Positions 1 to 7,723 are shown, counted from the stretch's first letter. The stretch is 10,405 bases of DNA from Limisphaerales bacterium (GCA_027451565.1 DAIDJC010000100.1:1-10405), one strand, 5' to 3'. Program-made: numbers and translations. Notes: generated by a model from the sequence alone, not told the origin.

Positions 1-1207
1 GGAATTGGCCAAGGGCAAATCCCTGCGTGGTGCCATCGAGGCCGGTTACAGCCGCGCCTTCGGCACGATATTTGATTCCCACGTCACCACTCTTATTTCG
101 TCCGTCATCCTCATCTGGCAGGGCACGGGCGAGATCAAGGGTTTCGGTGTCACCCTCACCATCGGCGTGGCGGCCAGCCTTTTCACCGCCCTGGTGGTGA
201 CCCGGCTGCTTTTCAATTTCCTCGTGGACCGCGGATGGTTGAAATCCCTCTGGATGTTGCACATCATCAAAAGTTCCAATGTGAATTTCATGCTGGTGGC
301 GCGGCCCTTGTTTGTGGTGACCTGGCTGTTCGTGGTGGTTTCCCTGGGCTTCGGCGTGACGAGGGGATCCAAGCTGTTTGGCGTGGATTTTCTGGGCGGG
401 GACAGCACGGTGTACAGTTTCACCCAAAAAATGGGCGTGGACGAGATTCGGTCCGCGATTCTCGCCTCCGGCGAGCGGGACGCCCAGATCCAGTATCAAA
501 AGGATGCCGGTGGCAGCGGCGCCCAGACACTGCGCGTGACCACCTCCAGCGGGTCTTCGGACAGGGTTCAAAAAGCGTTGGAACAGGCTTTTCCGCAGGC
601 CCATTTGGTGGCCATTGGCAAACAGCAGGTCGGTGCGGTGATGGGCGAGGAAATCCAGCATTCCGCAGCCGTGGCGGCCTTGTTCGCCATGTTGGGAATC
701 CTGTTTTACGTGGCGTTCCGCTACGAATTCTCCTTTGCCGTGGCGGCCGTGGTGGCCGTGCTGCACGACGTGCTTTTCACCCTGGGCGCTTATTGCATTG
801 CCAATGCGGTTTCAGACCGGCAGTTTAATGCCACAGTGGTGGCCGCCGTCCTCACCATCATTGGATTTTCGATCAACGACAAAATCGTGATTTTTGACCG
901 GATTCGCGAGGATTTGAAACTCGGCATGCGGGGTTCCTTCAAGGAAATCATCAACCGTGCGCTCAACCAGACCCTCAGCCGGACCATCATCACCAGCGGC
1001 ACGGTTTTCCTGGCGACCCTGTCCCTGTTTATTTTTGGCGGCGGTGTCATCAATGATTTTGCCTTCACCTTCCTGATTGGAATCATTGTCGGAACCTATT
1101 CCTCCATCTACATCGCCAGCGTGATAGTGCTCTGGTGGCACAAGGGAGAACGGCCCAACCTGGCGGCCACGCCGGCAGTCACAGCCCAGGGTTCGTTGAA
1201 GGTGTGA
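1..1207 (+). CDS. secDF: Protein translocase subunit SecDF (fused), C-terminal part, 5' end outside window
   Basis: Inner-membrane component of the Sec export machinery that uses the proton gradient to help pull secreted proteins across the membrane. The open frame enters from the left edge (first full codon at 2-4), so the TTG at 5 is not a real start. The first ~75 visible residues match the end of SecD: the GYSRAFGTIFDSHVTTLI segment, then GTGEIKGFGVTLTIGVA. The SecF half follows in the same frame, with the periplasmic-domain motif GVDFLGGD (visible residues 126-133, counted from base 5), the TIIGFSINDKIVIFDRIRED segment and the C-terminal membrane helices. SecD and SecF are therefore one polypeptide, as in several bacterial lineages. 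The stop is TGA at 1205-1207. The neighbour downstream is recJ; secDF/recJ proximity is known in other bacteria. Family assignment is very secure; only the N-terminal extent is unknown. Confidence 0.95.
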   Translation, partial: ELAKGKSLRGAIEAGYSRAFGTIFDSHVTTLISSVILIWQGTGEIKGFGVTLTIGVAASLFTALVVTRLLFNFLVDRGWLKSLWMLHIIKSSNVNFMLVARPLFVVTWLFVVVSLGFGVTRGSKLFGVDFLGGDSTVYSFTQKMGVDEIRSAILASGERDAQIQYQKDAGGSGAQTLRVTTSSGSSDRVQKALEQAFPQAHLVAIGKQQVGAVMGEEIQHSAAVAALFAMLGILFYVAFRYEFSFAVAAVVAVLHDVLFTLGAYCIANAVSDRQFNATVVAAVLTIIGFSINDKIVIFDRIREDLKLGMRGSFKEIINRALNQTLSRTIITSGTVFLATLSLFIFGGGVINDFAFTFLIGIIVGTYSSIYIASVIVLWWHKGERPNLAATPAVTAQGSLKV

Positions 1208-1218
1208 GGACCGCATGC

Positions 1219-1251
1219 AAGGGATGGGACATCAACTTTTCCCATTTCCTT
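1219..1251 (+). terminator. Possible weak terminator hairpin after secDF
   Basis: Twelve bases after the secDF stop, ATGGGA (1224-1229) can pair with TCCCAT (1240-1245) around a 10-base loop, and flanking G/T pairs could lengthen the stem. A short T-rich stretch follows, but there is no true poly-T tail. It may attenuate read-through into recJ or be chance. Confidence 0.25.
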
Positions 1252-1315
1252 GTGATCTGGCCGGGGGTTGGAAGCGCTTCGCCGCTGCCTGCGGACGGGT
1301 TGGCTTCATTCCTTC

Positions 1316-1333
1316 AATCAGGAAAACCTGATT
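1316..1333 (+). promoter_or_regulatory. Perfect 7-bp hairpin in the recJ leader
   Basis: AATCAGG (1316-1322) and CCTGATT (1327-1333) form a perfect stem with an AAAA loop, ending 15 bases before the chosen recJ ATG at 1349. In the mRNA it would sit just upstream of the ribosome landing area and could modulate translation. This is seen directly; any function is inference. Its presence argues slightly against translation beginning at the upstream TTG at 1268, because the hairpin would then lie inside the coding region. Confidence 0.3.
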
Positions 1334-1348
1334 CCGCCATACTTGCGC

Positions 1349-3103
1349 ATGAAGTACCGATGGCGGGTGGCTCCAGATAGAAAAGACCTGGTTCAAAGCC
1401 TGGGGCGGGACCTGGGGTTATGCCCCATTCTAATCCAATGCCTTGCCAACCGGGGAATGACGGATGCCACCATCATTGGCAGGCATTTAAACCCTCTTTT
1501 GCAGAGCTTGGGCGATCCTTTCATTCTACCCGGGATGGGTGCCGCAGTGGACAGGCTTGTTCTGGCGAGGCAGTTTTCCCATAGAATCGTTCTCTTTGGG
1601 GACTATGACGTGGATGGCGTGACCTCCGTCGCCCTGCTTTATGAGTTTTTAAGCCATTTTGGCTGGCGCTGCGAATATTACCTTCCCAACCGAATGGAGG
1701 AGGGTTACGGCCTCAGTCGCGAGGGGGTCGAGAATTGCCTGCGCCATTTTTGCCATGAGACAAACCCCATCCAGGTGCTCTTGGCGGTGGATTGCGGGTC
1801 CACGGCCGTGGCTTCGGTGGATTGGTTGAAATCCCAAGGAGTGGATGTCCTGGTGTTGGATCATCACCAGATTTCCCAGCCCAGGCCGGATGCCATGGCA
1901 CTGGTCAACCCTTTGGGCGCCGAAGGCCCCATGAATCCCGAAGGGGATGGAACCGCCTATTGTTCAGCGGGATTGGCGTTTAAGATGGCTCATGCCGTGC
2001 TCAAGCGGGGCCGCCAGTTGAAATGGGAGGGCGCCGAGAATTATGACCTGCGTCCGCTGTTGGACTTGGCCGCCTTGGGAACCATCGCAGACCTGGTGCC
2101 ACTAACCCGCGAAAACAGGGTTTTAGTCAAGTCCGGTCTTGAACGATTGAGCCGCACCACCCGACCGGGCTTGGTGGCGCTTAAGGAGATCGCAAAAACC
2201 TCCAATCCATTGGAGGTTTATGATGTGGCATTTCAACTGGTGCCCAGACTCAATGCCGCCGGGCGGCTGGAATCCGCCATGGAATCCCTGGAATTGCTTT
2301 TGGAAACGAATCCTGCCGGGGCCATGGCCCGGGCGGCGAAGCTGAATGAACAAAACCAAAAGCGGCAAAACTTGGAAAAAACAATTGTGGACGAGGCGCT
2401 TGTATTGATCCGGGCCAAGCACAAGGAGCGGAATGACCTCGTGATTGTTGAGGGTCGGGAAGATTGGCACATTGGAGTGGTGGGTATTGTGGCATCCCGG
2501 ATTGTTCAGGAATTTCATCGGCCTGCGTTGATCCTGGGGGGAGACCGGGGGGAGTTGCGCGGGTCCGGGCGCTCCATAGAAGGATTTGACCTGGCTCAAG
2601 CCTTGGTGCAATGCCGCCATTTGCTTTCACGGCATGGGGGTCATGCCATGGCTGCCGGTTTGGCTCTATCCCCAGTCCATTTGGAAGCCTTTCGCGAAGC
2701 CATGAACCACCTGGCCCGCCAATCCCTGAACAGCGAACAACTCCAACCAGTCCTGCGGTTGGATGCAGAAGTGCGGTTGGATGAATTGACATGGGAAAAC
2801 CTGGCTGAATTGGATCGTCTTAAACCCTTTGGCCAGGGGAATCCCCCGGTCCAATTATGTGTGCGCGGGGTCGTTTCGGCACGGTCCATGCTGCGAATGG
2901 GCAAGGAAAAGCAGCATTTGAAATTCCATGTCACCGACGGCCAAACCACGCACGAAGCAGTCTGGTGGAATGCCAGGCAGGGCACGATTCCATCAGGCCC
3001 TTTTGACCTGGCCTTTGCCCCTGCGCAGAATGAATTTCAGGGTCGTCGAACGGTTCAGCTCAAGGTGTTGGACATCGCGGAACATCAGGTCCTGCCCCAA
3101 TAA
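1349..3103 (+). CDS. recJ: Single-stranded-DNA-specific exonuclease RecJ
   Basis: 5'-3' single-strand DNA exonuclease acting in RecF-pathway recombination, mismatch repair and fork processing in the cytoplasm. At 584 residues it has the usual RecJ length. The DHH phosphoesterase motifs are intact: GDYDVDGVTS with D85/D87/D89, the AVDCGS motif with D148, DHH at 171-173 and the GTIADLVPL motif with D248. The PRLNAAGR core motif follows, then the DHHA1 segment with GSGRS and GGHAMAAG (GGHA at 430-433), then an OB-like C-terminal part including FGQGNPP. I chose ATG 1349 because the protein then begins MKYRWRV, as RecJ proteins commonly do. The frame is open back to a TTG at 1268, but those 27 extra residues look non-native. 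The gene lies 141 bases after secDF. All metal-binding positions are present, so it should be active. Confidence 0.95.
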   Translation: MKYRWRVAPDRKDLVQSLGRDLGLCPILIQCLANRGMTDATIIGRHLNPLLQSLGDPFILPGMGAAVDRLVLARQFSHRIVLFGDYDVDGVTSVALLYEFLSHFGWRCEYYLPNRMEEGYGLSREGVENCLRHFCHETNPIQVLLAVDCGSTAVASVDWLKSQGVDVLVLDHHQISQPRPDAMALVNPLGAEGPMNPEGDGTAYCSAGLAFKMAHAVLKRGRQLKWEGAENYDLRPLLDLAALGTIADLVPLTRENRVLVKSGLERLSRTTRPGLVALKEIAKTSNPLEVYDVAFQLVPRLNAAGRLESAMESLELLLETNPAGAMARAAKLNEQNQKRQNLEKTIVDEALVLIRAKHKERNDLVIVEGREDWHIGVVGIVASRIVQEFHRPALILGGDRGELRGSGRSIEGFDLAQALVQCRHLLSRHGGHAMAAGLALSPVHLEAFREAMNHLARQSLNSEQLQPVLRLDAEVRLDELTWENLAELDRLKPFGQGNPPVQLCVRGVVSARSMLRMGKEKQHLKFHVTDGQTTHEAVWWNARQGTIPSGPFDLAFAPAQNEFQGRRTVQLKVLDIAEHQVLPQ

Positions 3104-3235
3104 GACAATTCCTCACTTTTTCAGCCGGGCCCAAAAAAGCGAAAGGGAATTTGGGATGCGGCTGGCTTGCTGCGGACGATAGCTTTTCCAACCGCGATGA
3201 AACCTTGATCAGCCCGGATACGTCTTGACCACTAT

Positions 3236-4723
3236 ATGCTCAAACCATTGTCCAGCGACAAATGGAATTATGAGATGGCCGCCCATCTTCTGAACAGGGC
3301 TGGTTTCGGGGGCACCCCGGATCAAATAGGGCGTCTCGCCGACATGAGCCATGATGCGGCGATTGCCTCGCTTATAGATTACGAAAGCATTCCTGATCCC
3401 ACTCTGAACCCCGATTGGGCGCACCCCAACCCGGATGAGGTTCGGCAGTTGCGCGAAGCCATCAAGGCGGCGGCCACGCCCGAGGAAAAGCGCCAGATTC
3501 AGCAGGCTTCCGATAAATTGGAGCAGCAGCGCATGTTGGAACTGCGCGGATGGTGGATGCAGCGAATGGCCCGGGGCCCGCGTCCTTTCCAGGAAAAAAT
3601 GGTTTTGTTCTGGCACGGCCACTTTGCCACCAGCGTGGAAAAAGTCAGGAACCCCTATTACATGTGGCGCCAGAATGAGCTGTTCCGCAGGCTGGCCACC
3701 TCCAACTGGGAGTTTCTCCTCAGGGAAACCGGCCAGGACCCGGCCATGCTCATCTGGCTGGACCAGGCCCAAAGCCGCAAGCAGCATCCCAATGAGAATT
3801 TTGCCCGTGAAGTGATGGAGCTGTTTGCCCTTGGCGAGGGGCACTACACCGAGCACGACGTCACCGAGGGCGCCCGCGCACTCACCGGATGGTCCCTGGA
3901 CCCCCAGACCCAGCAGTTCATTTATCGTCCATTCATTCATGATAACGGCCAAAAGACGTTCCTGGGCGTCACCGGCAACCTGAATGGAGACGATGTCATC
4001 GCCATCATCGTCCGCCAGCCCCAGGCGGCCCGGTTTATCACGGCCAAGCTCTGGAATTATTTTTCCGGCCAGGTCCCGGATGATGCGTTGAATGACGCGC
4101 TGGCGGCGGAATTGAGGGCGCATGACAACCAGTTCAAGCCTTTCCTGCGCACCCTGTTCCGCTGCGAGGAGTTTTACGGCGGGGATATCGTTCGCAACCA
4201 GGTCAAAAGCCCCGTCCAGTGGCTCATTGGCAGCGTAAGGATGCTGGAAAGCGACCTGCCGCCCACGTTGATAAGCTGGGGCATGCTCAGGCAATTGGGC
4301 CAGGATTTGTTTGCGCCTCCAAATGTGAAGGGCTGGGATGGGGGCATCACTTGGATCACCACCAACACCTTGCTGGCCCGTTACAATGACGCCCAGTCCC
4401 TGGTCCAGGGCACCCTGCCGCCGCTCCATGCCGCCGATCTCGCCCGCAAACAGGGCGGGGCAAACGGCCAGCGCCTTGAACGCGCCATGAAGCGCATGCG
4501 CATGGGAGGGGTGAACGTGGAAAAAATCCTCACCCCCGACGAGAGGCAGGACAACGCCATTTTGATTTCTTCCCTGCAACACCGGCTGTTTCAAGGCTCC
4601 CTGAGCCTGAACCAGCAGGAAGCCATCCAGCAATTCCTCGATTCCAAAACCAAAATGTCCGACGCGGACATCACCGAGGCCATACGCCTGATGATGTCCA
4701 CGCCGGATTACCAAGTCACATGA
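3236..4723 (+). CDS. DUF1800 domain-containing protein
   Basis: A 495-residue member of the DUF1800 family, whose biochemical function is not established. Family hallmarks are visible: HLLNRAGFG at residues 17-25, MVLFWHGHFATS at 122-133, the segment starting NENFAREVMELFALGEG at 186 and ending ALTGW near 219, VKSPVQWLIGSVR, and PPNVKGWDGG around 361-370. No N-terminal signal peptide or membrane segment is apparent. The in-frame TGA at 3206-3208 limits the start to ATG 3236; no clear ribosome binding site precedes it. Only 7 bases separate its stop from the DUF1501 gene, a pairing conserved across many bacteria, so the two products probably work together. One possibility is that this protein leaves the cell bound to its Tat-exported partner; that is inference. 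Confidence 0.9.
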   Translation: MLKPLSSDKWNYEMAAHLLNRAGFGGTPDQIGRLADMSHDAAIASLIDYESIPDPTLNPDWAHPNPDEVRQLREAIKAAATPEEKRQIQQASDKLEQQRMLELRGWWMQRMARGPRPFQEKMVLFWHGHFATSVEKVRNPYYMWRQNELFRRLATSNWEFLLRETGQDPAMLIWLDQAQSRKQHPNENFAREVMELFALGEGHYTEHDVTEGARALTGWSLDPQTQQFIYRPFIHDNGQKTFLGVTGNLNGDDVIAIIVRQPQAARFITAKLWNYFSGQVPDDALNDALAAELRAHDNQFKPFLRTLFRCEEFYGGDIVRNQVKSPVQWLIGSVRMLESDLPPTLISWGMLRQLGQDLFAPPNVKGWDGGITWITTNTLLARYNDAQSLVQGTLPPLHAADLARKQGGANGQRLERAMKRMRMGGVNVEKILTPDERQDNAILISSLQHRLFQGSLSLNQQEAIQQFLDSKTKMSDADITEAIRLMMSTPDYQVT

Positions 4724-4725
4724 GG
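4722..4725 (+). promoter_or_regulatory. Ribosome binding site for the DUF1501 gene
   Basis: GAGG overlaps the DUF1800 stop codon and lies 5 bases before ATG 4731. It supports that start and suggests translational coupling of the two genes. It is one of the few clear Shine-Dalgarno-like sites in this window. Confidence 0.5.
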
Positions 4726-4730
4726 TTCCC

Positions 4731-6089
4731 ATGAAAAATGAAATCACACTTCAAACACGCCGCGAGTTTTTGCGGACCACCGTCCTGGGCAGCGCCCTGT
4801 CATGGACCGTTCCGGCGTTTTTGGCGGATACTTTCTCCGCCTTGCAGGCCAGGGCCGCGGATTCGGCCACGCAAATCAACACCGGCAAGGACTCCACCAT
4901 CCTCGTCGTGCTGCAGATGGCCGGCGGGAATGATGGCATCAACACCATCGTGCCCTACAGCAGCGATGATTACCACCGGGCCCGTCCGAACCTCGGGCTA
5001 AAGCAGAACCAGATCATCCCGGTGAATGATGACATTGCGTTTCATGGATCCCTGGCGGGTTTTAAGAGCCTGTATGACGGGGGGCACCTGGGAGTGATTC
5101 AAGGCGTGGGCTATCCCAACCCAAACCGGTCGCATTTTCGTTCCACGGAAATATGGCAGACTGCGAGCGATTCCGACCGGGTGGAGAAATACGGGTGGCT
5201 GGGGCGGTATTTTGACAACGCCTGTTCCGGCGCGGACCCCACCGTGGGCGTGACCATCGGGAGCCAGTTGCCCGAGGCGTTTTTTGCCCGCATGCCCAAG
5301 GGCATTTGTTTTAACAACCCCCAGGATTATCGTTTCATGCCCGCCGGGCCTGGATCGGAAGAATCTTTTCGCAAACTGAATGAACTGGAAAATTCCAGTC
5401 CGCTGCCTGATGGCGGGCCGGCCATGATGGATACTCCATCGGACGGTTCCAATTCCGGGGGCAGCATCGGGGCACTGCCCGCGGGAATGCCTATGACCGG
5501 CGGGCGGGCCATAGATTTCATCACCCGCACTGCCTTGGATGCGCAGATGAGTTCAGACCAGGTCCGCGGGATCGCGGCGCGCGTGCAAAACCAGGCGGTT
5601 TATCCATTCTCACCACTGGCCAATTCCCTCAAGCTGGTGGCCCGGCTCATTGGCGGCGGAATGGCCACCCGCGTTTATTATGTTTCCCAAGGCGGTTACG
5701 ACACCCATACCAACCAGATCAGTTCCCAGCAACGATTGCTCAAGGACTTGGGAGATTCCACCAAGGCTTTCGTGGATGATATGCGCGCCCAGGGCAATTT
5801 ATCCCGTGTGCTGATCATGACATTCAGCGAGTTTGGCCGCCGGGTTTCTGAAAACGCCAATGGAGGCACTGATCATGGGGCGGCAGCGCCCATGTTTGTG
5901 GTGGGGGATCGGATCAAAGCCGGGCTGTTGGGTCGTTACCCCAGCCTGGCTCCCTCCGACTTGTTTGAGGGCGACATCCGCTACAACGTGGATTTCCGGA
6001 ATGTGTATGCAGGCATCCTGGAAAATTGGCTGAAGACGCCCAGCGCCCCCATACTGGGACGATCCTTTGATCCGTTTCAAATCGTTTAA
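4731..6089 (+). CDS. DUF1501 domain-containing protein, Tat-exported
   Basis: A 452-residue DUF1501 protein; the family is related to the alkaline phosphatase/sulfatase fold, but its substrate is unknown. The N-terminus carries a twin-arginine signal, RREFLR at residues 10-15, followed by a hydrophobic stretch and an Ala-rich region ending around ARAA, so it is likely exported folded. Family motifs: AGGNDGINT (from residue 64), GGYDTHTNQ (321-329), FSEFGRR (365-371) and GGTDHGAAAPMF with D381/H382, the likely metal or catalytic region. Residues 223-258 form a Gly/Ser/Pro/Met-rich low-complexity stretch that looks like a flexible insert. It follows the DUF1800 gene at 7 bases and shares its transcript. 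Family assignment is secure; the biological role in this organism cannot be told from sequence. Confidence 0.93.
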   Translation: MKNEITLQTRREFLRTTVLGSALSWTVPAFLADTFSALQARAADSATQINTGKDSTILVVLQMAGGNDGINTIVPYSSDDYHRARPNLGLKQNQIIPVNDDIAFHGSLAGFKSLYDGGHLGVIQGVGYPNPNRSHFRSTEIWQTASDSDRVEKYGWLGRYFDNACSGADPTVGVTIGSQLPEAFFARMPKGICFNNPQDYRFMPAGPGSEESFRKLNELENSSPLPDGGPAMMDTPSDGSNSGGSIGALPAGMPMTGGRAIDFITRTALDAQMSSDQVRGIAARVQNQAVYPFSPLANSLKLVARLIGGGMATRVYYVSQGGYDTHTNQISSQQRLLKDLGDSTKAFVDDMRAQGNLSRVLIMTFSEFGRRVSENANGGTDHGAAAPMFVVGDRIKAGLLGRYPSLAPSDLFEGDIRYNVDFRNVYAGILENWLKTPSAPILGRSFDPFQIV

Positions 6090-6092
6090 ACC

Positions 6093-6166
6093 CGAAAAAC
6101 GAAATTCAAAAGGCCCATCCGCTCCAGCATCTTGCCGCGCCTTGACCTTTTAAATTTCGCTTTTCG
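6093..6166. repeat. Long imperfect inverted repeat downstream of the DUF1501 gene
   Basis: The arms at 6093-6113 and 6146-6166 are 21 bases each and reverse complements at 19 positions, separated by a 32-base loop. Pairing can extend outward with a small gap to GTTTAA at 6084-6089, which includes the stop codon, and TTAAAC near 6169-6174. The stem is AT-rich and the repeat is not followed by a T-run, so it is not a classical intrinsic terminator. It could act as a bidirectional terminator, stabilise the mRNA 3' end, or be a dispersed intergenic repeat (REP/MITE-like). Confidence 0.55.
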
Positions 6167-6414
6167 CGTTAAACCCACGCCGTTTCCATTCCGGCCCAAG
6201 GCGCATTTTCCATTGGTCGTGCCTGTTTGCGACAATAGCGCCGACGCTTCAATTTTTAAGGGATAACAATCCTATTTTCAATTTGCAGGATTCGACCGGT
6301 TTAAATTCTGAAATGGCGGGACGAATTGTTCCAAAATAATTGTTGCTCTGGAGGAGGTGAAGAGCGGAAAAAAGATTCGTTGTGCCAAAAGTCGGTAGGG
6401 ATCCTTGTTGCTGT

Positions 6415-6605
6415 TCATCGCACCCGCCCCAACCCGCACGGCCTCTTGAAAATTTTCCCTGCCGCCTCAAAATGGGCAAAAACCACCAGCCGCAATTCTT
6501 GATCCTTCTCACCCAAAATCTCATGGCCTTGCTCACCGGAATTTCCCGAATCAATGCCAGGGCAATGGCTTCCAATTCTTGCGTCAACCTCCGCCAAGCG
6601 CCATG
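6415..6605 (-). pseudogene. Decayed transposase fragment, ISL3-like
   Basis: On the - strand, one frame from about 6605 reads HGAWRRLTQELEAIALALIR and continues EIPVSKA to about 6525. The next frame then reads EILGEKDQELRLVVFAHFEA until a TGA at 6415-6417. Joined across a one-base frameshift near 6524, this resembles the ISL3-family transposase helix-turn-helix region after the zinc ribbon, where family members have a pattern like REMPV...A..LGE.D.RLWR. Neither the upstream zinc ribbon nor the downstream DDE catalytic domain is present and no terminal repeats are seen, so this is a small dead remnant. The family call is from memory of its motifs and is tentative. Confidence 0.4.
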
Positions 6606-6674
6606 ATCCGATGAAACGTTTTTTTCAAAATCGCAATTGATTGACGATTTAACCCGTTTGTTCCAGTTTATTCG

Positions 6675-6704
6675 TTGAAAGCGTCAAAGTTCCTAAAACA
6701 TAAA
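6675..6704 (+). promoter_or_regulatory. Possible promoter for the helix-turn-helix/cas12b cassette
   Basis: TTGAAA (6675-6680) and CATAAA (6699-6704), 18 bases apart, match the -35 and -10 consensus at 5 and 4 of 6 positions. Transcription would start around 6711, leaving a short leader before ATG 6725. A second -35-like TTGACG at 6641-6646 lacks a well-spaced -10. Prediction by eye only. Confidence 0.3.
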
Positions 6705-6724
6705 CCGGCCAAAAAGCTCCGACC

Positions 6725-7723
6725 ATGAACCGCACCAATGGCACAGCGCCGCCGAAGAACCGCCCTTGGACCCCGGACGAGGATCGGTTATTGGGAACCA
6801 AACCAGATCGTGCACTTGCCAGAAAATTTGGTCGCACCACTGCTTCCGTTGCGGCCAGGCGGCATCTCAAACACATCAGCCTCATCAAAAAGTGGAGACC
6901 GGAAGACGACAAACTTCTTGGTGGTCGGCCGGACGCGCAAGTCGCCATGTTGCTCAAACGGCCCCGCTATCAAGTGGCCTATCGGCGACGCCAGCTTGGC
7001 ATTGCATTCAAGCATCCCGATTATAAACAGTGGAAACCCGGCGAGATTGCCATGCTGGGCAATCACCCGGACCGCAAAGTGGCCGAATTGACGGGCCGCA
7101 CGGTTAAGAACGTGCGTCACAAGCGTCTGAAACTTGGAATTCCCTTCTTCAATCCGGAATTTCATCCGTGGACGCGTGCGGAAGACGAATTATTGGGGAC
7201 CATGCCGGACGCGGAATTGGCAGAGCGAATTGGCCGAAGCGTTGTTTCCGTTCTTAAACGCCGCAACCGGCTTGGCATTCCCAATGGTTCGCCGGCGCGT
7301 CATGTCTGGACGCAAAAACAACTTGCCCTGTTGGGTGCCATGTCCGACCGGAACGCTGCGGAACAAATAGGCTGCCCGGAATACGTGGCAACCTTCAAGC
7401 GCCGGTCCCTGAATATTCCCGCGTATGTTGGTCCTAAAACATCGTGTGTCTCTTGGAAGGAGGATGAACTCCGATTGCTCGGAATGATGCCGGACGCTGA
7501 AGTCGCCCGCCAAATTGGTCGTTCAGTCCTCGCTGTCACCCAACGCCGCGAATTGCTTTACATCCCCAAAGCCGATCCCAAGTTGCGGGGTTGGACGGAG
7601 GATGAAGAAAAATTGCTTGGCACGCGCCCCGACCGGGAAATCGCGCAGCAGTTAAATCGCACGTTGGGCGGCGTCTCGCATCACCGCGTCCGGCTGAAAA
7701 TTCCGCCGTGGCGACCACGTTAA
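6725..7723 (+). CDS. Tandem Myb/SANT-like helix-turn-helix repeat protein
   Basis: I do not recognise a named family. The 332-residue, strongly basic protein consists of seven tandem units that start with Trp at residues 15, 57, 103, 149, 195, 244 and 290 (spacing 42, 46, 46, 46, 49, 46). A unit reads W-T-x2-E-D-x-L-L-G, then P-D-x3-A, then G-R-[ST], then V-x2-[RK]-R-x2-L-x-I-P. This fits a three-helix Myb/SANT-like DNA-binding fold, the third helix being the Arg-rich recognition helix. Unit 5 is the most diverged (TQKQL instead of the acidic pair, SD for PD, CP for GR). W329 near the C-terminus could be the stub of an eighth unit. No catalytic domain, signal or membrane segment is seen. The ATG at 6725 lacks a clear Shine-Dalgarno site. 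Its stop is 14 bases before cas12b, so the two are probably co-transcribed. Likely a sequence-specific DNA-binding protein, perhaps a regulator of the CRISPR locus; the role is inference. Confidence 0.85.
   Translation: MNRTNGTAPPKNRPWTPDEDRLLGTKPDRALARKFGRTTASVAARRHLKHISLIKKWRPEDDKLLGGRPDAQVAMLLKRPRYQVAYRRRQLGIAFKHPDYKQWKPGEIAMLGNHPDRKVAELTGRTVKNVRHKRLKLGIPFFNPEFHPWTRAEDELLGTMPDAELAERIGRSVVSVLKRRNRLGIPNGSPARHVWTQKQLALLGAMSDRNAAEQIGCPEYVATFKRRSLNIPAYVGPKTSCVSWKEDELRLLGMMPDAEVARQIGRSVLAVTQRRELLYIPKADPKLRGWTEDEEKLLGTRPDREIAQQLNRTLGGVSHHRVRLKIPPWRPR
6767..7720 (+). repeat. Seven-unit protein repeat array (~46 residues per unit)
   Basis: Units begin at bases 6767, 6893, 7031, 7169, 7307, 7454 and 7592. 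The repeat is clear in protein but much weaker in DNA, so the duplications are old and kept under selection on the protein. The putative recognition helices differ most at the positions before the conserved V and Arg pair: TTASV, RYQV, TVKNV, SVVSV, EYV, SVLAV and TLGGV. This is what one would expect if each unit contacts a different short DNA sequence. Confidence 0.8.

Larger units (their letters stand above)
6090..6724. other. Gene-free interval between core genes and the Cas12b cassette
   Basis: No intact gene is supported in these 635 bases. They hold an inverted repeat near the left end (6093-6166), a decayed transposase-like fragment on the - strand (about 6415-6605) and a possible promoter at the right end. 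Short open frames here look like chance or antisense shadows. I see no CRISPR repeats, tRNA or recognisable small RNA. The interval looks like the left border of an acquired segment. Confidence 0.6.

Noticed and set aside
1268..1348. Upstream TTG start extending RecJ by 27 residues
   Set aside because: The extra residues do not look like RecJ, and ATG 1349 gives the usual MKYRW-like start and family length.
2123..2792. Overlapping - strand open frames inside recJ
   Set aside because: Antisense shadows of a well-supported gene, rich in Pro/Arg/Gly/His and with no family signal.
3116..3139. CTTTTT / AAAAAG pairing after recJ as a terminator
   Set aside because: The stem is only A-T pairs around a GC-rich loop and has no T-run after it; too weak to call.
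3209..4747. Long - strand open frame (512 codons) opposite the DUF1800 gene
   Set aside because: It mirrors the + strand gene, has no recognisable motifs, and the + strand product has clear family hallmarks.
6261..6270. GGATAACAAT, identical to half of the E. coli lac operator
   Set aside because: A ten-base match without the other half-site or any nearby LacI-type gene; treated as coincidence.
6382..6606. + strand 74-codon frame in the intergenic region
   Set aside because: It lies opposite the transposase-like remnant and its own translation shows no recognisable protein pattern.
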